From: an uncultured Vibrio sp.
GTDB taxonomy: Bacteria; Pseudomonadota; Gammaproteobacteria; Enterobacterales; Vibrionaceae
Length of the DNA: 64,000 bases
Assembly: GCA_947504195.1 (NCBI GenBank)
Contig: CANNGN010000005.1
Location: 1 to 64,000 of the forward strand
Direction of reading: 5' to 3'
Shown here in pieces: positions 29,920 to 40,880 of this stretch; position 1 is the stretch's first letter; every line of letters begins with the position of its first letter. Under the pieces are notes generated by a model. It did no database searches and was not told where the DNA came from. It saw nothing but the letters and a program-made list of their open reading frames with translations. Position numbers and translations under genes: made by a program.

Positions 29920-30507
29920 TTAATAGAACGAATGATCACCACGAGCATGTTCTGTTGCATCACGAACAGCGGTTAATTCACCTTCAAATTGAGCCAGGAG
30001 TTCTTTTTCAACACCATCTTTTAACGTTACATCAACCATCGAACATCCGTTACAACCGCCGCCAAATTGGATCAATGCGATACCATCTTCGGTGATGTCG
30101 ATTAATTCGATGTGACCACCATGGCTGGCTAATTGTGGGTTAACTTGAGTCTGAATTGCATACTCAAGTCGCTCCATCAAGGATGCATCATCTGACACTT
30201 TACGCATTTTTGCATTTGGCGCTTTAAGTGTAAGTTGAGAACCCATTTTATCGGTGACATAGTCAATCATTGCATCTTCTAGAAATGGAAGACTGAGTTC
30301 ATCTATGTAAGCAGAAAAAGCATCATAAGTGATTTCAGTATCTGTAGCTTCAACCGCATCGGTTGGGCAATATGAAACACCACATTCTGCGTTTGGAGTT
30401 CCTGGGTTCACGACAAACACTCGGATATTGGTGCCATCCGGTTGTTGTGCGAGTAGTTTAGAAAAATGTTCTTGAGCATTTTCAGTAATTGTAATTGAAT
30501 TTGACAC
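29920..30507 (-). CDS. nfuA: Fe/S biogenesis protein NfuA
   Basis: NfuA is a carrier that receives and delivers 4Fe-4S clusters, important under stress. In its 195 residues an N-terminal degenerate A-type domain (about 1-100) is followed by a C-terminal Nfu domain with the cluster-binding [11 protein letters not shown] (CxxC near residue 150). It starts at GTG 30507. The gntX-nfuA neighbourhood matches enterics. Confidence 0.96.
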   Translation of the reverse strand: MSNSITITENAQEHFSKLLAQQPDGTNIRVFVVNPGTPNAECGVSYCPTDAVEATDTEITYDAFSAYIDELSLPFLEDAMIDYVTDKMGSQLTLKAPNAKMRKVSDDASLMERLEYAIQTQVNPQLASHGGHIELIDITEDGIALIQFGGGCNGCSMVDVTLKDGVEKELLAQFEGELTAVRDATEHARGDHSFY

Positions 30508-30600
30508 GACGAGTACCTGAGTATTTATGTAGGCTATTGCGGTTATTTTACTCTTGTGGCGATATGAATCCAGTTCTTTCTCTATCTGAATTAGAAAGTG

Positions 30601-31308
30601 TTAATCAAGTCCGTTACTAGCAGTTCGACATAAGCAATAGATATCTACTCGCTTGATACCAGCATCCAATAGCAAATTGCACAATTGATTGACCGTACTT
30701 CCCGTGGTGACCACATCGTCGCAAATCGCAATATGTTCACATGAACGGAGTTGGTGGGGTTGTAAGACAAAAGCGCGTTTCATATTTTGTTGCCGTTGAC
30801 GACGATTTAAGCCTCTTTGGAACGGCGTGGCTTTTATACGCTTGAATATATTTGGTTGATAATGGGTATTTAACTGGCTTGCCATTCGACTGGCCATTAA
30901 TTCACTTTGATTAAAGCCTCGATGCCACCGACGTCGCCAATGAAGTGGAACTGAAGTTATCATTTCAGGTATGTCGTCAATGATTGGTACGAGCTTATTA
31001 ACCAAGCGAGGCAGACGCCAATCTTGTCGTTGATATTTTATCTTGTGTATTTCCTGACTTATAGGGAATTGATAATCGCCTAAGCAGTATAGGCGTTGCC
31101 AATTGGGAGGGTGGGAGAGACACTCGCCACAATGGGGTTGGCTTTTGGGTAATGGTAAACCACAGCATTGGCAGCATGGCGGAAAAAGGAAGTGACGACT
31201 GCAGTAGTTGCACCATACTTCTTCATCTAGATTGAGTGGTAATTCACAGGTGTTACATAATCGGTGCAGATAAGGAGTGATGGCATTTTTTAGTTTCTCG
31301 GCTAACAT
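30601..31308 (-). CDS. gntX: ComF/GntX family phosphoribosyltransferase-like protein
   Basis: The 235-residue protein has an N-terminal zinc-ribbon-like set of CxxC pairs (CNTC, CNYC, CQCC, CGEC at about residues 18-79) and a C-terminal phosphoribosyltransferase fold with the PRPP motif ICDDVVTTGSTV near residues 198-209. ComF homologues act in DNA uptake for natural transformation, which is relevant in vibrios; GntX in E. coli is linked to DNA use as nutrient. It is divergent from bioH. Confidence 0.88.
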   Translation of the reverse strand: MLAEKLKNAITPYLHRLCNTCELPLNLDEEVWCNYCSRHFLFPPCCQCCGLPLPKSQPHCGECLSHPPNWQRLYCLGDYQFPISQEIHKIKYQRQDWRLPRLVNKLVPIIDDIPEMITSVPLHWRRRWHRGFNQSELMASRMASQLNTHYQPNIFKRIKATPFQRGLNRRQRQQNMKRAFVLQPHQLRSCEHIAICDDVVTTGSTVNQLCNLLLDAGIKRVDIYCLCRTASNGLD

Positions 31309-31378
31309 AGCAAATTGGTTTTTTCAGGTTAATACACTCCAGTGTCTCAGTTGATACGATGTTTAGGGTTGGCAAAAA

Positions 31379-32161
31379 GTGGTAGAAAATTCGAGCAAGC
31401 AGAAAAAATTACATTGGCAAGTATCCGGTAATGGAAGCGATATTGTCCTTGTCCATGGTTGGGGGATGAACGGCGCAGTTTGGAATAAAACGGTTGAGCA
31501 GTTACAAGCCCATCACCGAGTTCATGTAGTGGACCTACCCGGCTATGGGAATAGTGCGCATTGTGATGCAGAAACACTGGAAGAGATAGCGTCGCAACTT
31601 ATTGAACTAGCGCCAAAGAATGCGATCTGGATTGGGTGGTCATTGGGTGGATTAGTGGCAACGTATATGGCGCTGTACCACAAGGAATATGTGAGTAAAT
31701 TAATCACGGTTGCGAGTTCACCTAAGTTTTCAGCAGATAAACCGTGGCGTGGTATTCAGTCGCAGGTTTTGATTGATTTTACGGATCAGTTACTGAGTGA
31801 CTTCCAATTAACAATTGAGCGTTTTATGGCGTTGCAAGCAATGGGGAGTCCTACCGCTAGGCAAGATGTAAAATCGTTAAAACAAGCGGTACTCTCTCGT
31901 CCGGAACCGAATTTAAAGTCGTTAGTAGCAGGGTTATCGTTGTTGGCACAAGAAGATCTTCGCCCAAAATTAATGGAAATATCAGTGCCATTTCTTCGGC
32001 TCTATGGCCGTTTAGATGGGTTAGTCCCGATTAAAGTCGCCAGTGATATGGATTCTCTGGCGAGCGCGAGTCATAAATATATTTTCACTGGCTCCTCTCA
32101 CGCCCCTTTTATTACCGAGGGTGAAGAGTTTTGCCAGCAGGTACTTCAGTTTTGTCTCTAG
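31379..32161 (+). CDS. bioH: Pimeloyl-[acyl-carrier protein] methyl ester esterase BioH
   Basis: BioH cleaves the methyl ester of pimeloyl-ACP to end pimelate synthesis for biotin. It is a 260-residue alpha/beta hydrolase with oxyanion HGWGMN near residue 26, nucleophile serine in GWSLGG near 86, catalytic Asp in YGRLDGLVP and His in GSSHAPF. The start is taken at GTG 31379, but no strong RBS precedes it and the true start may differ by a few codons. It is divergent from gntX, as in E. coli. Confidence 0.93.
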   Translation: MVENSSKQKKLHWQVSGNGSDIVLVHGWGMNGAVWNKTVEQLQAHHRVHVVDLPGYGNSAHCDAETLEEIASQLIELAPKNAIWIGWSLGGLVATYMALYHKEYVSKLITVASSPKFSADKPWRGIQSQVLIDFTDQLLSDFQLTIERFMALQAMGSPTARQDVKSLKQAVLSRPEPNLKSLVAGLSLLAQEDLRPKLMEISVPFLRLYGRLDGLVPIKVASDMDSLASASHKYIFTGSSHAPFITEGEEFCQQVLQFCL

Positions 32162-32319
32162 AGGCGTTTTTGTATCATGAAGCTGAAATGCCACCTAGAT
32201 GAGGAAAAAATAGACAATTAGGACTAAAATTAAACAATGATGGGTCGATATAGTATTTACCCTAGCGTTTCTGTGTGATTTGTTAGAATTCTAGGTAGGG
32301 TGTCGAGGAGGTTCCGATT

Positions 32320-32790
32320 ATGATTGTGTCAGCAAATAATATGAGTGTGCCACTTATTGCGCCTTCTGTTAATGTGCAAACAGAACAAGCTGCCCGAGAT
32401 AATCGAACTCGCGAACCAATTGCTCCGACAACTCAATTGCAGAAAACCAATGCAGAACGTAAGGTAAAACCAGAAGATAAACGACGTAAAAGTGCCGCGT
32501 GGGATCCCGCTGAACATCCTGAGTATGATATTGAAGGTGACGCTGATATTGCTACCTCTGAGCAGCAAGTTGAAAAAAGTGAATTGGATCGACTGTTCGA
32601 TTTATTAGCGCTTTCTTCTTACAGTGAAGAGCAAGGTACTGGTTATACGATTCGGTTTCGACTTCCTAAGCACATTATTGATGAAGCGATCACGCAGGGG
32701 CGAATGGCCCGTCGTCGGACAGTGATTAAATATCACTATGGTCAAGCAGTATGTCCTCATACTCCATCAGAGGTGCTTGCCGTTTTATAA
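32320..32790 (+). CDS. Hypothetical protein between bioH and tex
   Basis: The protein has 156 residues and I recognise no characterised family. Residues 1-80 are polar and low-complexity (many Gln, Lys, Arg, Glu) and probably disordered. Residues 85-156 look folded (ELDRLFDLLALSSY, then YTIRFRLPKHIIDEAITQGRMARRR). There is no signal peptide or membrane segment. A very strong RBS (GAGGAGG) sits 8 nt before the ATG, and a good terminator follows, so it is very likely a real monocistronic gene. The basic motif GRMARRRTVIKYHYG could bind nucleic acid, but that is a guess. Confidence 0.8.
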   Translation: MIVSANNMSVPLIAPSVNVQTEQAARDNRTREPIAPTTQLQKTNAERKVKPEDKRRKSAAWDPAEHPEYDIEGDADIATSEQQVEKSELDRLFDLLALSSYSEEQGTGYTIRFRLPKHIIDEAITQGRMARRRTVIKYHYGQAVCPHTPSEVLAVL

Positions 32791-32816
32791 AGACAACGAC
32801 AAGCACATTTTGCTAA

Positions 32817-32845
32817 CCCACCCAATAACGCTGGTGGGCTTTTTA
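32817..32845 (+). terminator. Terminator after the hypothetical gene
   Basis: CCCACC pairs with GGTGGG across a 10-nt loop and is followed by CTTTTTA. It ends at the convergent tex stop (32843), so it may serve both strands poorly or well depending on orientation; the T-run favours the plus strand. Confidence 0.8.
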
Positions 32846-35167
32846 TCGCTTGGCTTTGGCAAAAGCGGCTGCAAATGCACCACCCATAGCGCCATTTTCT
32901 GCTGGTGTGGATCGAGGCTTCTGTTGAGAGCTTCTTTGAGAATTTTGGCGATGCTCCTTTGGCGCGCTAGAGCGAGATCGAGACTCTTGTCCAGGTTCAT
33001 CACTTAGCCGCATCGTCAGGCTAATTCGTTTGCGCTGCGCATCCACTTCCATCACTTTCACCTTAACAATGTCTCCCGCTTTGACCACTTCTCGTGGGTC
33101 TGAGACGTAATGGTCGGTAAGTGCCGAGATATGAACTAAACCATCTTGGTGGACGCCGATGTCAATAAATGCACCAAAGTTGGCGACGTTAGATACAACA
33201 CCTTCCAAGACCATTCCTACCTCAAGATCAGACACTTCGGTGACACCTTCTGCAAAAGTAGCGGTTTTGAATTCTGGACGAGGATCGCGCCCGGGTTTGT
33301 CGAGTTCCTTGATGATGTCGCTGATGGTTGGAATACCGAAATTGTCATCAGTGTAATCGACAGCTTTTAAATTTCTCAGAAAGTCACTGTTGCCGATTAA
33401 CGTATCAATTTTTTTCTGATTCTTTTCCGCAATAGATTTCACAACCGGGTAGGCTTCTGGGTGCACTGCTGAGGCATCTAAAGGGTTTTTTCCACCCATG
33501 ATCCGAAGGAAACCGGCACACTGCTCAAAAGCTTTTGGCCCTAAGCGAGCGACTTTCTTCAACGTAGTGCGTGAATTAAATCGACCATTCTCATCACGGT
33601 AGTTAACGATATTTTGCGCCAACACAGTGGAAAGCCCTGCAACGCGCGTTAGAAGTGCTGCAGAAGCGGTGTTTACATCGACACCCACGGCGTTAACACA
33701 GTCTTCAACAATCGCATCGAGACGCTTTGCTAGCATGGATTGATTGACGTCGTGCTGGTATTGGCCAACACCAATCGACTTCGGATCAATCTTAACCAAT
33801 TCAGCAAGTGGATCTTGTAAGCGGCGAGCAATCGAAACCGCGCCACGGAGTGACACATCCATATCAGGGAATTCGTTTGCAGCTAACTCTGAAGCGGAGT
33901 ACACCGATGCACCCGCTTCGCTAACAACTACTTTTTGAACCTTTAAGTTGCCGCGTTTAATTAAATCTGCTGCAAAGTTATCGCTTTCACGTGAGGCGGT
34001 ACCATTACCAATCGCGATTAAATCTACGTTGTGTTTGCGGATAAGGGCATCAATGATTTGCATTGAGCGATCGTATTGCTTTTGTGGCTGATGAGGGTAA
34101 ATAACACCGGTGTCCAATACCTTACCTGTGGCATCAACGACCGCTATCTTACAACCGGTACGCAAACCAGGGTCGAGCCCTAATGTTGCGCGTGGCCCAG
34201 CTGGTGCGGCCATTAATAAGTCTTTTAGATTGGTGGCAAATACGTCAATTGCTTCGATTTCAGAGCGCTCTTTTAGCAAGCCCATTAACTCGGTTTCCAT
34301 GTGCATCGAAACCTTGATTCGCCAGGCCCAGCTGATGACCTGCTTACGCCATTTGTCTGCTGGAGCTTGGCTTAAATGTAAGCCGTAATGCTGTGCAATA
34401 ATAGTTTCGCAGTATGATTCTCGAACTCCTTCCTCTTGAGCAGGATCGGCATTCATATTTATCGATAGAAACCCTTCGTTGCGACCTCGCAGCATCGCTA
34501 ATGCACGATGTGATGGCGCTTTGCTGATCGGCTCTTGATGCTCAAAGTAATCCTTGAACTTTTCACCAGCTTGCTCTTTCCCTACAACCACTCGTGACAC
34601 AATATGTGCATTGCGATTTAAATGATGGCGAACCTTTTCTAGCAAGTTTGCATCTTCAGCGATGCGCTCCATGATGATGACTCGAGCACCATCTAGTGCG
34701 GCTTTGGTGTCATTGATGTTATGTTCGCTATTGAGGTATTTCTGAGCTTCAGCTTCGGGTTCACAATCAGCTTGTTCCCACAAACGATCGGCAAGTGGTT
34801 CGAGTCCCGCTTCTATTGCGATTTGCCCTTTGGTTCGGCGTTTGGGTTTGTAGGGTAGATAGAGATCTTCAAGGCGTGTTTTACTGTCGGCGTCTTCTAT
34901 ATCTTTAGTGAGCTCGGTTGTGAGTTTGCCTTGTTCATCAATTGACTTAAGGATAGTTTGACGACGTTCGTCCAGCTCTCGCAGGTAGGAGAGGCGACTG
35001 TCTAAATTACGCAACTGTGTATCATCTAAGCCACCAGTGACTTCCTTCCGATAACGAGCGATAAAAGGAACGGTATTACCATCATCAATTAGGCCAACAG
35101 CCGCGATGACTTGCTCTAGGCGCACGTTGAGTTCATTGGCAATTAGTGTGGTGATAGCTTGGCTCAT
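32843..35167 (-). CDS. tex: Tex family S1 RNA-binding protein
   Basis: Tex is a conserved cytoplasmic nucleic-acid-binding protein affecting transcription and toxin expression in several bacteria. The 774 residues contain an N-terminal helical domain, a YqgF/RNase H-like domain ([16 protein letters not shown] near 328), a helix-hairpin-helix domain (about 500-560, [15 protein letters not shown]), and an S1 domain near 648-720 ([22 protein letters not shown]). The tail is Arg/Ser/Gln rich. The upstream region contains an 11-bp inverted repeat. It is divergent from greB. Confidence 0.95.
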   Translation of the reverse strand: MSQAITTLIANELNVRLEQVIAAVGLIDDGNTVPFIARYRKEVTGGLDDTQLRNLDSRLSYLRELDERRQTILKSIDEQGKLTTELTKDIEDADSKTRLEDLYLPYKPKRRTKGQIAIEAGLEPLADRLWEQADCEPEAEAQKYLNSEHNINDTKAALDGARVIIMERIAEDANLLEKVRHHLNRNAHIVSRVVVGKEQAGEKFKDYFEHQEPISKAPSHRALAMLRGRNEGFLSINMNADPAQEEGVRESYCETIIAQHYGLHLSQAPADKWRKQVISWAWRIKVSMHMETELMGLLKERSEIEAIDVFATNLKDLLMAAPAGPRATLGLDPGLRTGCKIAVVDATGKVLDTGVIYPHQPQKQYDRSMQIIDALIRKHNVDLIAIGNGTASRESDNFAADLIKRGNLKVQKVVVSEAGASVYSASELAANEFPDMDVSLRGAVSIARRLQDPLAELVKIDPKSIGVGQYQHDVNQSMLAKRLDAIVEDCVNAVGVDVNTASAALLTRVAGLSTVLAQNIVNYRDENGRFNSRTTLKKVARLGPKAFEQCAGFLRIMGGKNPLDASAVHPEAYPVVKSIAEKNQKKIDTLIGNSDFLRNLKAVDYTDDNFGIPTISDIIKELDKPGRDPRPEFKTATFAEGVTEVSDLEVGMVLEGVVSNVANFGAFIDIGVHQDGLVHISALTDHYVSDPREVVKAGDIVKVKVMEVDAQRKRISLTMRLSDEPGQESRSRSSAPKEHRQNSQRSSQQKPRSTPAENGAMGGAFAAAFAKAKR

Positions 35168-35185
35168 TCTTGGTTTCTCTTGTTT

Positions 35186-35217
35186 AATTCGATGATTGTA
35201 TTGACGATCATCGAATT
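35186..35217. repeat. 11-bp inverted repeat in the tex leader
   Basis: AATTCGATGAT and ATCATCGAATT flank 10 nt, starting 19 bp upstream of the tex start. Position suits an operator or an mRNA leader hairpin controlling tex. Confidence 0.7.
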
Positions 35218-35550
35218 GTTATTAGGGGATAATTACTGAGGTTTATTCTGGTGTGTACTGTTTTGTAAAAAATGGTATTCACACACCATTCTCTCATCTT
35301 TAGGCATCATAACGGTAAACTCGTCATCTTTTTAACCTTTCTACCACTGTTGGCAAGGTAGTGATTAGTGTATTGATATTCGTCCGAGAAAATTGTCATA
35401 CTATTGCATTGTGTTCAAAAAGAACGTGACCACAATTCTATGTGATTCCCTCATAATATCTAGTATCTTATTATTTTATTTGAAAAAAATCGTTTCTTTC
35501 TACCCAAAAATGATGTGCTCTTCTTCACCAGACTTATATATTGTAATCAA

Positions 35551-35579
35551 TTGGGGCTTAGGCAAATTAGCAGTATAGT
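35551..35579 (+). promoter_or_regulatory. Candidate greB promoter
   Basis: TTGGGG and TATAGT are separated by 17 bp, about 85 bp upstream of the greB start. The -10 is good and the -35 is weak. No experimental support is possible from sequence alone. Confidence 0.35.
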
Positions 35580-35663
35580 CTTATCCGATACAAATAAGTC
35601 AGTTTAGCGGTAGAATAGGTTAAAAAGACATTACAGTTCTTATAGATAAGTTGGATAGTTGAC

Positions 35664-36143
35664 GTGAAAACCAAGTTGATAACCCGAGAAGGCTACGACA
35701 AATTAAAAGCAGAACATGACTATTTATGGAATGAAAAACGTCCAGAAATAACAAAAATAGTTACTTGGGCTGCAGGTTTAGGCGATCGTTCAGAGAATGC
35801 AGATTACACATTTAATAAGCGTTTACTCCGACAAATAGACCGGCGCGTTCGGTTTTTAAGAAAATTTTTACCGGAGGTGACTATTGTCGATTATTCACCT
35901 CAGCAAGAGGGTAAAGTGTTTTTTGGAGCATGGGTAGAGATCGAAAATGATGCTGGTGATAGTAAAAAATTTCGTATCGTTGGCCCTGAAGAGATTTATG
36001 GCGATGCAAAAGACTACATTTCTATTGATTCGCCGATGGCAAGAGCATTGCTAAAGAAAGAAGTCGACGATGAGTTTACTGTAATGACACCTGACGGAGA
36101 AAAAGAATGGTTCATTAACTCAATTGAATATTGTCAAACATAA
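35664..36143 (+). CDS. greB: Transcription elongation factor GreB
   Basis: GreB rescues backtracked RNA polymerase by stimulating transcript cleavage. Its 159 residues include an N-terminal coiled coil with the tip acidic residues in GLGDRSENADY (near 39-49) and a C-terminal FKBP-like domain (VGPEEIYGDAKDYISIDSPMA). It starts at GTG (MKTKLITREGY). GreB rather than GreA is supported by the basic patch FNKRLLRQIDRRVRFLRK. Confidence 0.96.
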   Translation: MKTKLITREGYDKLKAEHDYLWNEKRPEITKIVTWAAGLGDRSENADYTFNKRLLRQIDRRVRFLRKFLPEVTIVDYSPQQEGKVFFGAWVEIENDAGDSKKFRIVGPEEIYGDAKDYISIDSPMARALLKKEVDDEFTVMTPDGEKEWFINSIEYCQT

Positions 36144-36163
36144 AGCCGATGATTCGGCTTTCT
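36142..36163 (+). terminator. Probable greB terminator
   Basis: AAAGCCGA-TGAT-TCGGCTTT begins at the greB stop codon. The T-run is short (TTTCT), so strength is uncertain. Confidence 0.6.
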
Positions 36164-36474
36164 AGAAAACGAACCTCTCGATACCTTTATTCTCTATTGT
36201 ATCTCAGCCCAAAATCCATTGAACCAGTTCTCTAAGCCGAAGTTGCCTGCTCTGAGTTACTACTAGCAGAATTCACTCTACGAATCATTAAGGTAAGCAA
36301 GATTATCTTATTCTGTTAAAAATAAATGTTATTTCTAAACAGAAAAATACCCATTCACATCCTATAGTTTATAGACGAAGTGATTATGTACATTAAAGCG
36401 AGTTTTTGATAGTTCGATCGATTATCGAAACTGTCAAATGATGAGCTTTAACTTTTGGGTACGAGGGTACTGTA
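36164..36474. other. Upstream region of the first chemoreceptor
   Basis: This 311-bp AT-rich region has no reading frame of interest. It contains a 34-bp near-palindrome at 36405-36438 and a GAGGGT RBS at about 36463 used by the TTG start of the receptor gene. Confidence 0.45.
36405..36438. repeat. 34-bp near-palindrome upstream of the chemoreceptor gene
   Basis: TTTGATAGTTCGAT reads into ATCGAAACTGTCAAA with mismatches only near the inner ends and one base in the outer arms. It lies about 37-70 bp upstream of the start codon, consistent with an operator for a dimeric regulator. Confidence 0.55.
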
Positions 36475-38364
36475 TTGAAAAATATGAGCTTAAAAAAATT
36501 ATTGACGAGTCTAATTGGCGGTTTGCTGTTTTTACTTGTTGTCGTTATTGTGCTGCAAAGCTATCTTGCGTTTAAAGCATTCAATTACAAAGAAGCGGTT
36601 GATATTCGAAAGCAACAAGGTATTTCGGTATCAAGTCAAATTGATCAGTATATTAGCGGTGTTGAATTCAAGCTGAAAATGCTCGGGGATATTGTCACTA
36701 TTGAAGATGGGGTGATTTCTAACCCAGAGATGGTGATGACTCAACTTAAAGCGCTAACAACATCTAGCAATGGTTTTTTAACTTATCTCGTTGCCTCTTC
36801 CGGGAATGAAGTGAGGAGTGATGATGTCATTGGTTCCGATGTTGATACAACGGCCTCTTGGTATGCAGGGCCCGCTCAAAATAAAAAATTCACAATTATC
36901 CCTCCTTATTATGATGAGACTTTAAAAAAGCTTGTCTCGTCCTATGTTGTACCAATTATGCGCCAAGGAGAAGTGGTGGCTATTATTGGCCTGGATATCA
37001 CTTCTGATACCTTTAAGCAGTTAGTGCTAGGAAATGTTGCTGATGGACAAGTATTTGTGACCGACTCTTCAGCAAAAGTGCTTTATGCTCAAAGTGAAGA
37101 ATATCTAGGGAAGGACTTTTACCAGATTAGACCCATGTACAAAAACTTTAGTGGTGACTACATTGAGTATCAGCTAGATGATGACTCCGCCTATGTTGCT
37201 ACAAAGCAAAGTGCTTCTCAGTACGGTATTAATGTATACACGTATGAGGATCGCTCTATCATCCTTGCGCCTAGTTTAGATATGTTAAAAGAATCGAGCT
37301 TCATTGCCGTAATTTTCATCACTATTAGTTTATTCTTAGTTTATACAATTATCGTTAAATTAATTTATAAACCAATTGGAGGCGAGCCTCAGCAGATCCA
37401 AGGAATCATTGAGCGAATTGCCGATCGTGATTTAACTGTCGAAACCGCGGGATCAGCAAATGCCACAGGTATCTATGCATCAACCGTGATGATGCTCGAA
37501 GGGTTAAAAGCTATGGTGGGGGATATTAATCGAGAGTCATCTTCAGTTGATACAACATCACAACAGCTTAAGTCTTTGGTTGATGTTACGAAGCAAAGCT
37601 CAGATAACCAAATATCCCAAATGGAAATGACTGCAACCGCAATGAGTGAGATGGTTTCAACGGTTGACGAGGTCTCTAGGAATGCTCAACAAGCCTCTAC
37701 TTTAGCTGATATGGTATTGAGCCAAGCGAAGGAGGGAGCAAATATTACGGATTTGACGTCTCAAAGTATTCAAAAGTTAGGTAGTGATATCAGTTCAGTC
37801 TCTGGTGAGATTAATAATCTGAAGACTGAAGTGGTCAATGTCTCTGATGTCTTAAAAGTCATTCGAGATATTGCCGATCAAACCAACCTTCTTGCTCTTA
37901 ATGCAGCGATTGAAGCAGCTCGAGCTGGTGAACAAGGACGTGGATTCGCTGTTGTGGCAGATGAAGTTCGCCAATTGGCAAGTAGAACTCAAGACAGTGT
38001 TGGACAAATTGACAACACGATTACTACTTTACAACAGGTTGCGGAGACTGCGGTTCAATCTATGACGTGTAGTTTAGAAAATACTCAAGAAACTATTGAG
38101 CACGCTTCTCAAGCAAACGATGCCATTACTGCCGTTTTAACGTCAGTAGAAGAAATTCAGGCATCGAATCTGCAAATTGCGACCGCTTCTGAGGAGCAGT
38201 CGGCGGTTGCTCAAGAAATTAACCAGTCGATTGTTGAAGTGAATGAACTTGCAAAGACAACTAATGAAGGTGCCGATAGTACCGAGCGTTCAACCAAAGA
38301 TCTGACTCAAGTGGTTGAAAGACTTTCAAGTATCACCGCGCTGTTCAAACTCAGCTCTGGTTGA
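36475..38364 (+). CDS. Methyl-accepting chemotaxis protein, Cache-type sensor
   Basis: The transmembrane chemoreceptor has 629 residues: TM1 near 10-32, a periplasmic region of about 240 residues with Cache-like features (SWYAGPA and [19 protein letters not shown], as in dCache_1), TM2 near 280-300, a HAMP segment, then the signalling domain with the hairpin tip [20 protein letters not shown] near 465-484. There is no C-terminal NWETF tether. It starts at TTG 36475, supported by GAGGG 9 nt upstream; ATG 36484 is the alternative. The ligand is unknown, though dCache receptors often bind amino acids. Confidence 0.92.
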   Translation: MKNMSLKKLLTSLIGGLLFLLVVVIVLQSYLAFKAFNYKEAVDIRKQQGISVSSQIDQYISGVEFKLKMLGDIVTIEDGVISNPEMVMTQLKALTTSSNGFLTYLVASSGNEVRSDDVIGSDVDTTASWYAGPAQNKKFTIIPPYYDETLKKLVSSYVVPIMRQGEVVAIIGLDITSDTFKQLVLGNVADGQVFVTDSSAKVLYAQSEEYLGKDFYQIRPMYKNFSGDYIEYQLDDDSAYVATKQSASQYGINVYTYEDRSIILAPSLDMLKESSFIAVIFITISLFLVYTIIVKLIYKPIGGEPQQIQGIIERIADRDLTVETAGSANATGIYASTVMMLEGLKAMVGDINRESSSVDTTSQQLKSLVDVTKQSSDNQISQMEMTATAMSEMVSTVDEVSRNAQQASTLADMVLSQAKEGANITDLTSQSIQKLGSDISSVSGEINNLKTEVVNVSDVLKVIRDIADQTNLLALNAAIEAARAGEQGRGFAVVADEVRQLASRTQDSVGQIDNTITTLQQVAETAVQSMTCSLENTQETIEHASQANDAITAVLTSVEEIQASNLQIATASEEQSAVAQEINQSIVEVNELAKTTNEGADSTERSTKDLTQVVERLSSITALFKLSSG

Positions 38365-38410
38365 TTTAATCGTTGCGGGTAACTGCTAGATCTGGACATT
38401 AATTATATAG

Positions 38411-38445
38411 AAAGCTTTACCCAATGGTCGGTAAAGCTTTTTTTT
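38411..38445 (+). terminator. Terminator of the first chemoreceptor gene
   Basis: AAAGCTTTACC-CAATG-GTCGGTAAAGCTTT with eight Ts lies about 50 nt after the stop. The stem is strong and T-rich on the plus strand. Confidence 0.88.
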
Positions 38446-38693
38446 CGTTCTAAGGTTGATAGGAATGAGTCAGAAAAATAAAGCCTGAATGTCATTAAAA
38501 CGCGTAGATGTAGATAACGTTCAGTGGCCTGATATATCGAAACAGCAGTAGGGCAGTAGAGTTGCGAAGGGGAGAGTAAATCAATTAACTTTGAACTCGA
38601 CAGACAGCAGTAACCTCTTACTTAAAATAGCTCATAAGGTTAACAAGAGAATAATAGTGATAAAGACTGTTCGTTTTCATTAGTACATTCAAT
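38446..38693. other. Non-coding gap between convergent chemoreceptor genes
   Basis: About 250 bp lie between two terminators pointing toward each other. I see no gene, repeat or recognisable element in it. Confidence 0.4.
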
Positions 38694-38721
38694 AAAAAGC
38701 CAGCAAGTTCGCTGGCTTTTA
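38694..38721 (-). terminator. Terminator of the second chemoreceptor gene
   Basis: On the minus strand AAGCCAGC-GAACT-TGCTGGCTT is followed by a T-run, 38 nt beyond the receptor stop at 38759. Confidence 0.85.
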
Positions 38722-38758
38722 TGCTACTTAGTTGGAGCTTTAGACAATATCGATAAAA

Positions 38759-40708
38759 TTACACTTTGAACTGGACAACCATCTGGTTCAAATTATCCGC
38801 TAGTTGGGCGATTTCTCGGCTAGAGCTGAGCGTTTGGCTTGCTCCAGCGGCATTTTCTTGTGCTATGCGTCTAACATTTTCGACGTTCTGGTTAATGGTT
38901 TCAGCAACCGTGCTTTGTTGTTCAGAAGCACTCGCGATTTGGAAGTTCATCTCATTGATCAGTGAGATCGCATTTGTTATGGCTGATAGTGCTTCATTGG
39001 TTTGCTCAGCTCGGTCAACACAGGTCAATGCATGAGCCTTTCCTTCCGTCATTGCTTCAACAGTCAATTTTGTGCCAGTTTGGAGTTGGGTAATGATTTG
39101 CTGAATCTCTCCGGTGGAAGTTTGAGTACGAGCAGCAAGTGAGCGTACTTCATCCGCGACCACCGCAAAGCCCCGACCTTGTTCACCTGCTCGTGCGGCT
39201 TCAATCGCAGCGTTAAGTGCAAGTAGATTGGTTTGGTCTGCAATTTCTTTAATCACATTAAGAATGTTGCTGATATTTTCGACTTGCTTTTCAACTTCTT
39301 GTAACTTGCTTGATGAGTTATTCACGTTGTCGTGTAATTCATTAATTGATTGAATCGTGAGGTTAACAACGTTTGACCCTGCCATAGATTCCTGGTCGGC
39401 TTGAGTCGCAGCTTCAGAGGCTTTACTCGCATTATTTGCCACATCATGAACTGTTGTTGCCATCTCGTTCATTGCGGTTGCAACCAAGTCACTTTCGGTT
39501 TCTTGCTGCATAATGCCTTTTGATGATTGCTCTGTTACGACAGCCAGTTCGTCAGAGGCTGAAGCCAGTTCCATACTCGATTGAGAAATAGTGCCTATCA
39601 TGGCGCGCAGTTTATTTGCCGTGTTGTCTACGGCATCCAGTAACATGCCGGTTTCATCTTTTGAGTGAGGAGGAACTTTTATAGTGAGATCGCCGTCGGC
39701 TAGTTGATTGGCAAGCCCAACCGCTTGACTGATTGGTTGAGTGATTCGTCGTGCAAGAAACACCGATACTCCTATGCCAAGGACAATTGCAATAGCAGAA
39801 AGAGTTATTGAATAGAGCATATTTTGATGGATAAGTGCTTTTAGCTCATCCCCCAATGTGTTTTGCTCGGTTAATACCATCGCTTTTACTTGCTCAGCTA
39901 ATTCCGCAACTTGAGGACCAAGGACAATCAGTTGTTCGGTAACGAGTGCATTGCGTTGATTGACCACTTGGTAAATATTGGCCATATCGTTGACATAATT
40001 TTTTTGATTTTGACTAAAGGTATTGAGTAGAGCCTTGTTATCGGGATTGTATATTTTTCTAGATAGAACACTTAGCTGTGCGGTTACTGCATCGTCTATA
40101 TTTTCAATTGCAGTAAGGTAATCGGATTCTTTATTTGATTCGTAATATTTTACAACAAAGAGTCGGCCTACCAACATTTGACGCTGTAGTTCGACGGCAT
40201 CAAGAAGTGCTGAATGATTGCTACTATTGCCCAACTTGGTGATCAGATTATTGATCGCCAGTCTCATGTCTTCTCCATGAGGGACCAAGCTTTGGTTATA
40301 AATTTCATCGATCTTGTAAGCTTTGGTAATGACCTCTAAAAAGGCAGTATTATAGTTTGAAATGGAACTGCTGATTGTGGTAATAATATTTTTTCGTTCG
40401 GGGTTTGTTATTTGAGATTCACTCGTACTCAAGTGTTGTTGCAACTTGGAAAGGTGCGTTTTGTAGAGCGTAACATCACTCTCATTTGCGCTATCAAGAA
40501 ACCCTTTTACTGCTAGTCGTACCATTAACATGTCTGATTGAACACGACTCATTAAATCGGTATCTGTCACCGATGAACGATATGTTTTCATTCCATGGTC
40601 TGCATTATTGAGTCCAGAAATGCCGACAAATGCGACGGCAGTTAAGAGTACTAAAACGAGCGCAAATCCTAAGCCGATTTTTTTTGCGAGTTTTAAATTA
40701 TTAAACAT
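38759..40708 (-). CDS. Methyl-accepting chemotaxis protein, helical-bundle sensor
   Basis: The 649-residue receptor has TM1 near 11-31 and a long all-helical periplasmic region of about 240 residues ([13 protein letters not shown] through [16 protein letters not shown]) whose size fits the HBM bimodular helical sensor. TM2 lies near 295-315, followed by HAMP ([21 protein letters not shown]) and a signalling domain with [20 protein letters not shown] near 498-517. HBM sensors in pseudomonads bind TCA intermediates; the ligand here is unknown. It is convergent with the Cache receptor, and the two are not close duplicates outside the signalling domain. Confidence 0.92.
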   Translation of the reverse strand: MFNNLKLAKKIGLGFALVLVLLTAVAFVGISGLNNADHGMKTYRSSVTDTDLMSRVQSDMLMVRLAVKGFLDSANESDVTLYKTHLSKLQQHLSTSESQITNPERKNIITTISSSISNYNTAFLEVITKAYKIDEIYNQSLVPHGEDMRLAINNLITKLGNSSNHSALLDAVELQRQMLVGRLFVVKYYESNKESDYLTAIENIDDAVTAQLSVLSRKIYNPDNKALLNTFSQNQKNYVNDMANIYQVVNQRNALVTEQLIVLGPQVAELAEQVKAMVLTEQNTLGDELKALIHQNMLYSITLSAIAIVLGIGVSVFLARRITQPISQAVGLANQLADGDLTIKVPPHSKDETGMLLDAVDNTANKLRAMIGTISQSSMELASASDELAVVTEQSSKGIMQQETESDLVATAMNEMATTVHDVANNASKASEAATQADQESMAGSNVVNLTIQSINELHDNVNNSSSKLQEVEKQVENISNILNVIKEIADQTNLLALNAAIEAARAGEQGRGFAVVADEVRSLAARTQTSTGEIQQIITQLQTGTKLTVEAMTEGKAHALTCVDRAEQTNEALSAITNAISLINEMNFQIASASEQQSTVAETINQNVENVRRIAQENAAGASQTLSSSREIAQLADNLNQMVVQFKV

Positions 40709-40880
40709 GATGGTTGTGACCTATTTTTATTTTTAGCCAATGACATTTAAAAATATAACGTGCATATATGAGCCTTGTTTTTTAATTACTGGATAGTTAA
40801 ATAATAATTGATATGGATCATGAATATATTGGCAAGTATTTTCGGATTGATATTTTGGCCTCAAAAAATAAAGGTAGGGA

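Larger units (their letters stand above)
35168..35663. other. tex-greB divergent intergenic region
   Basis: This 496-bp stretch lies between divergent starts. It contains the inverted repeat at 35186-35217 (tex leader) and a candidate greB promoter at 35551-35579. A 61-codon open frame at 35393-35578 has no RBS or family resemblance and I do not consider it a gene. Confidence 0.5.

Noticed and set aside
35393..35578. A 61-codon open frame in the tex-greB gap
   Set aside because: No ribosome site, AT-driven composition and overlap with the candidate greB promoter.
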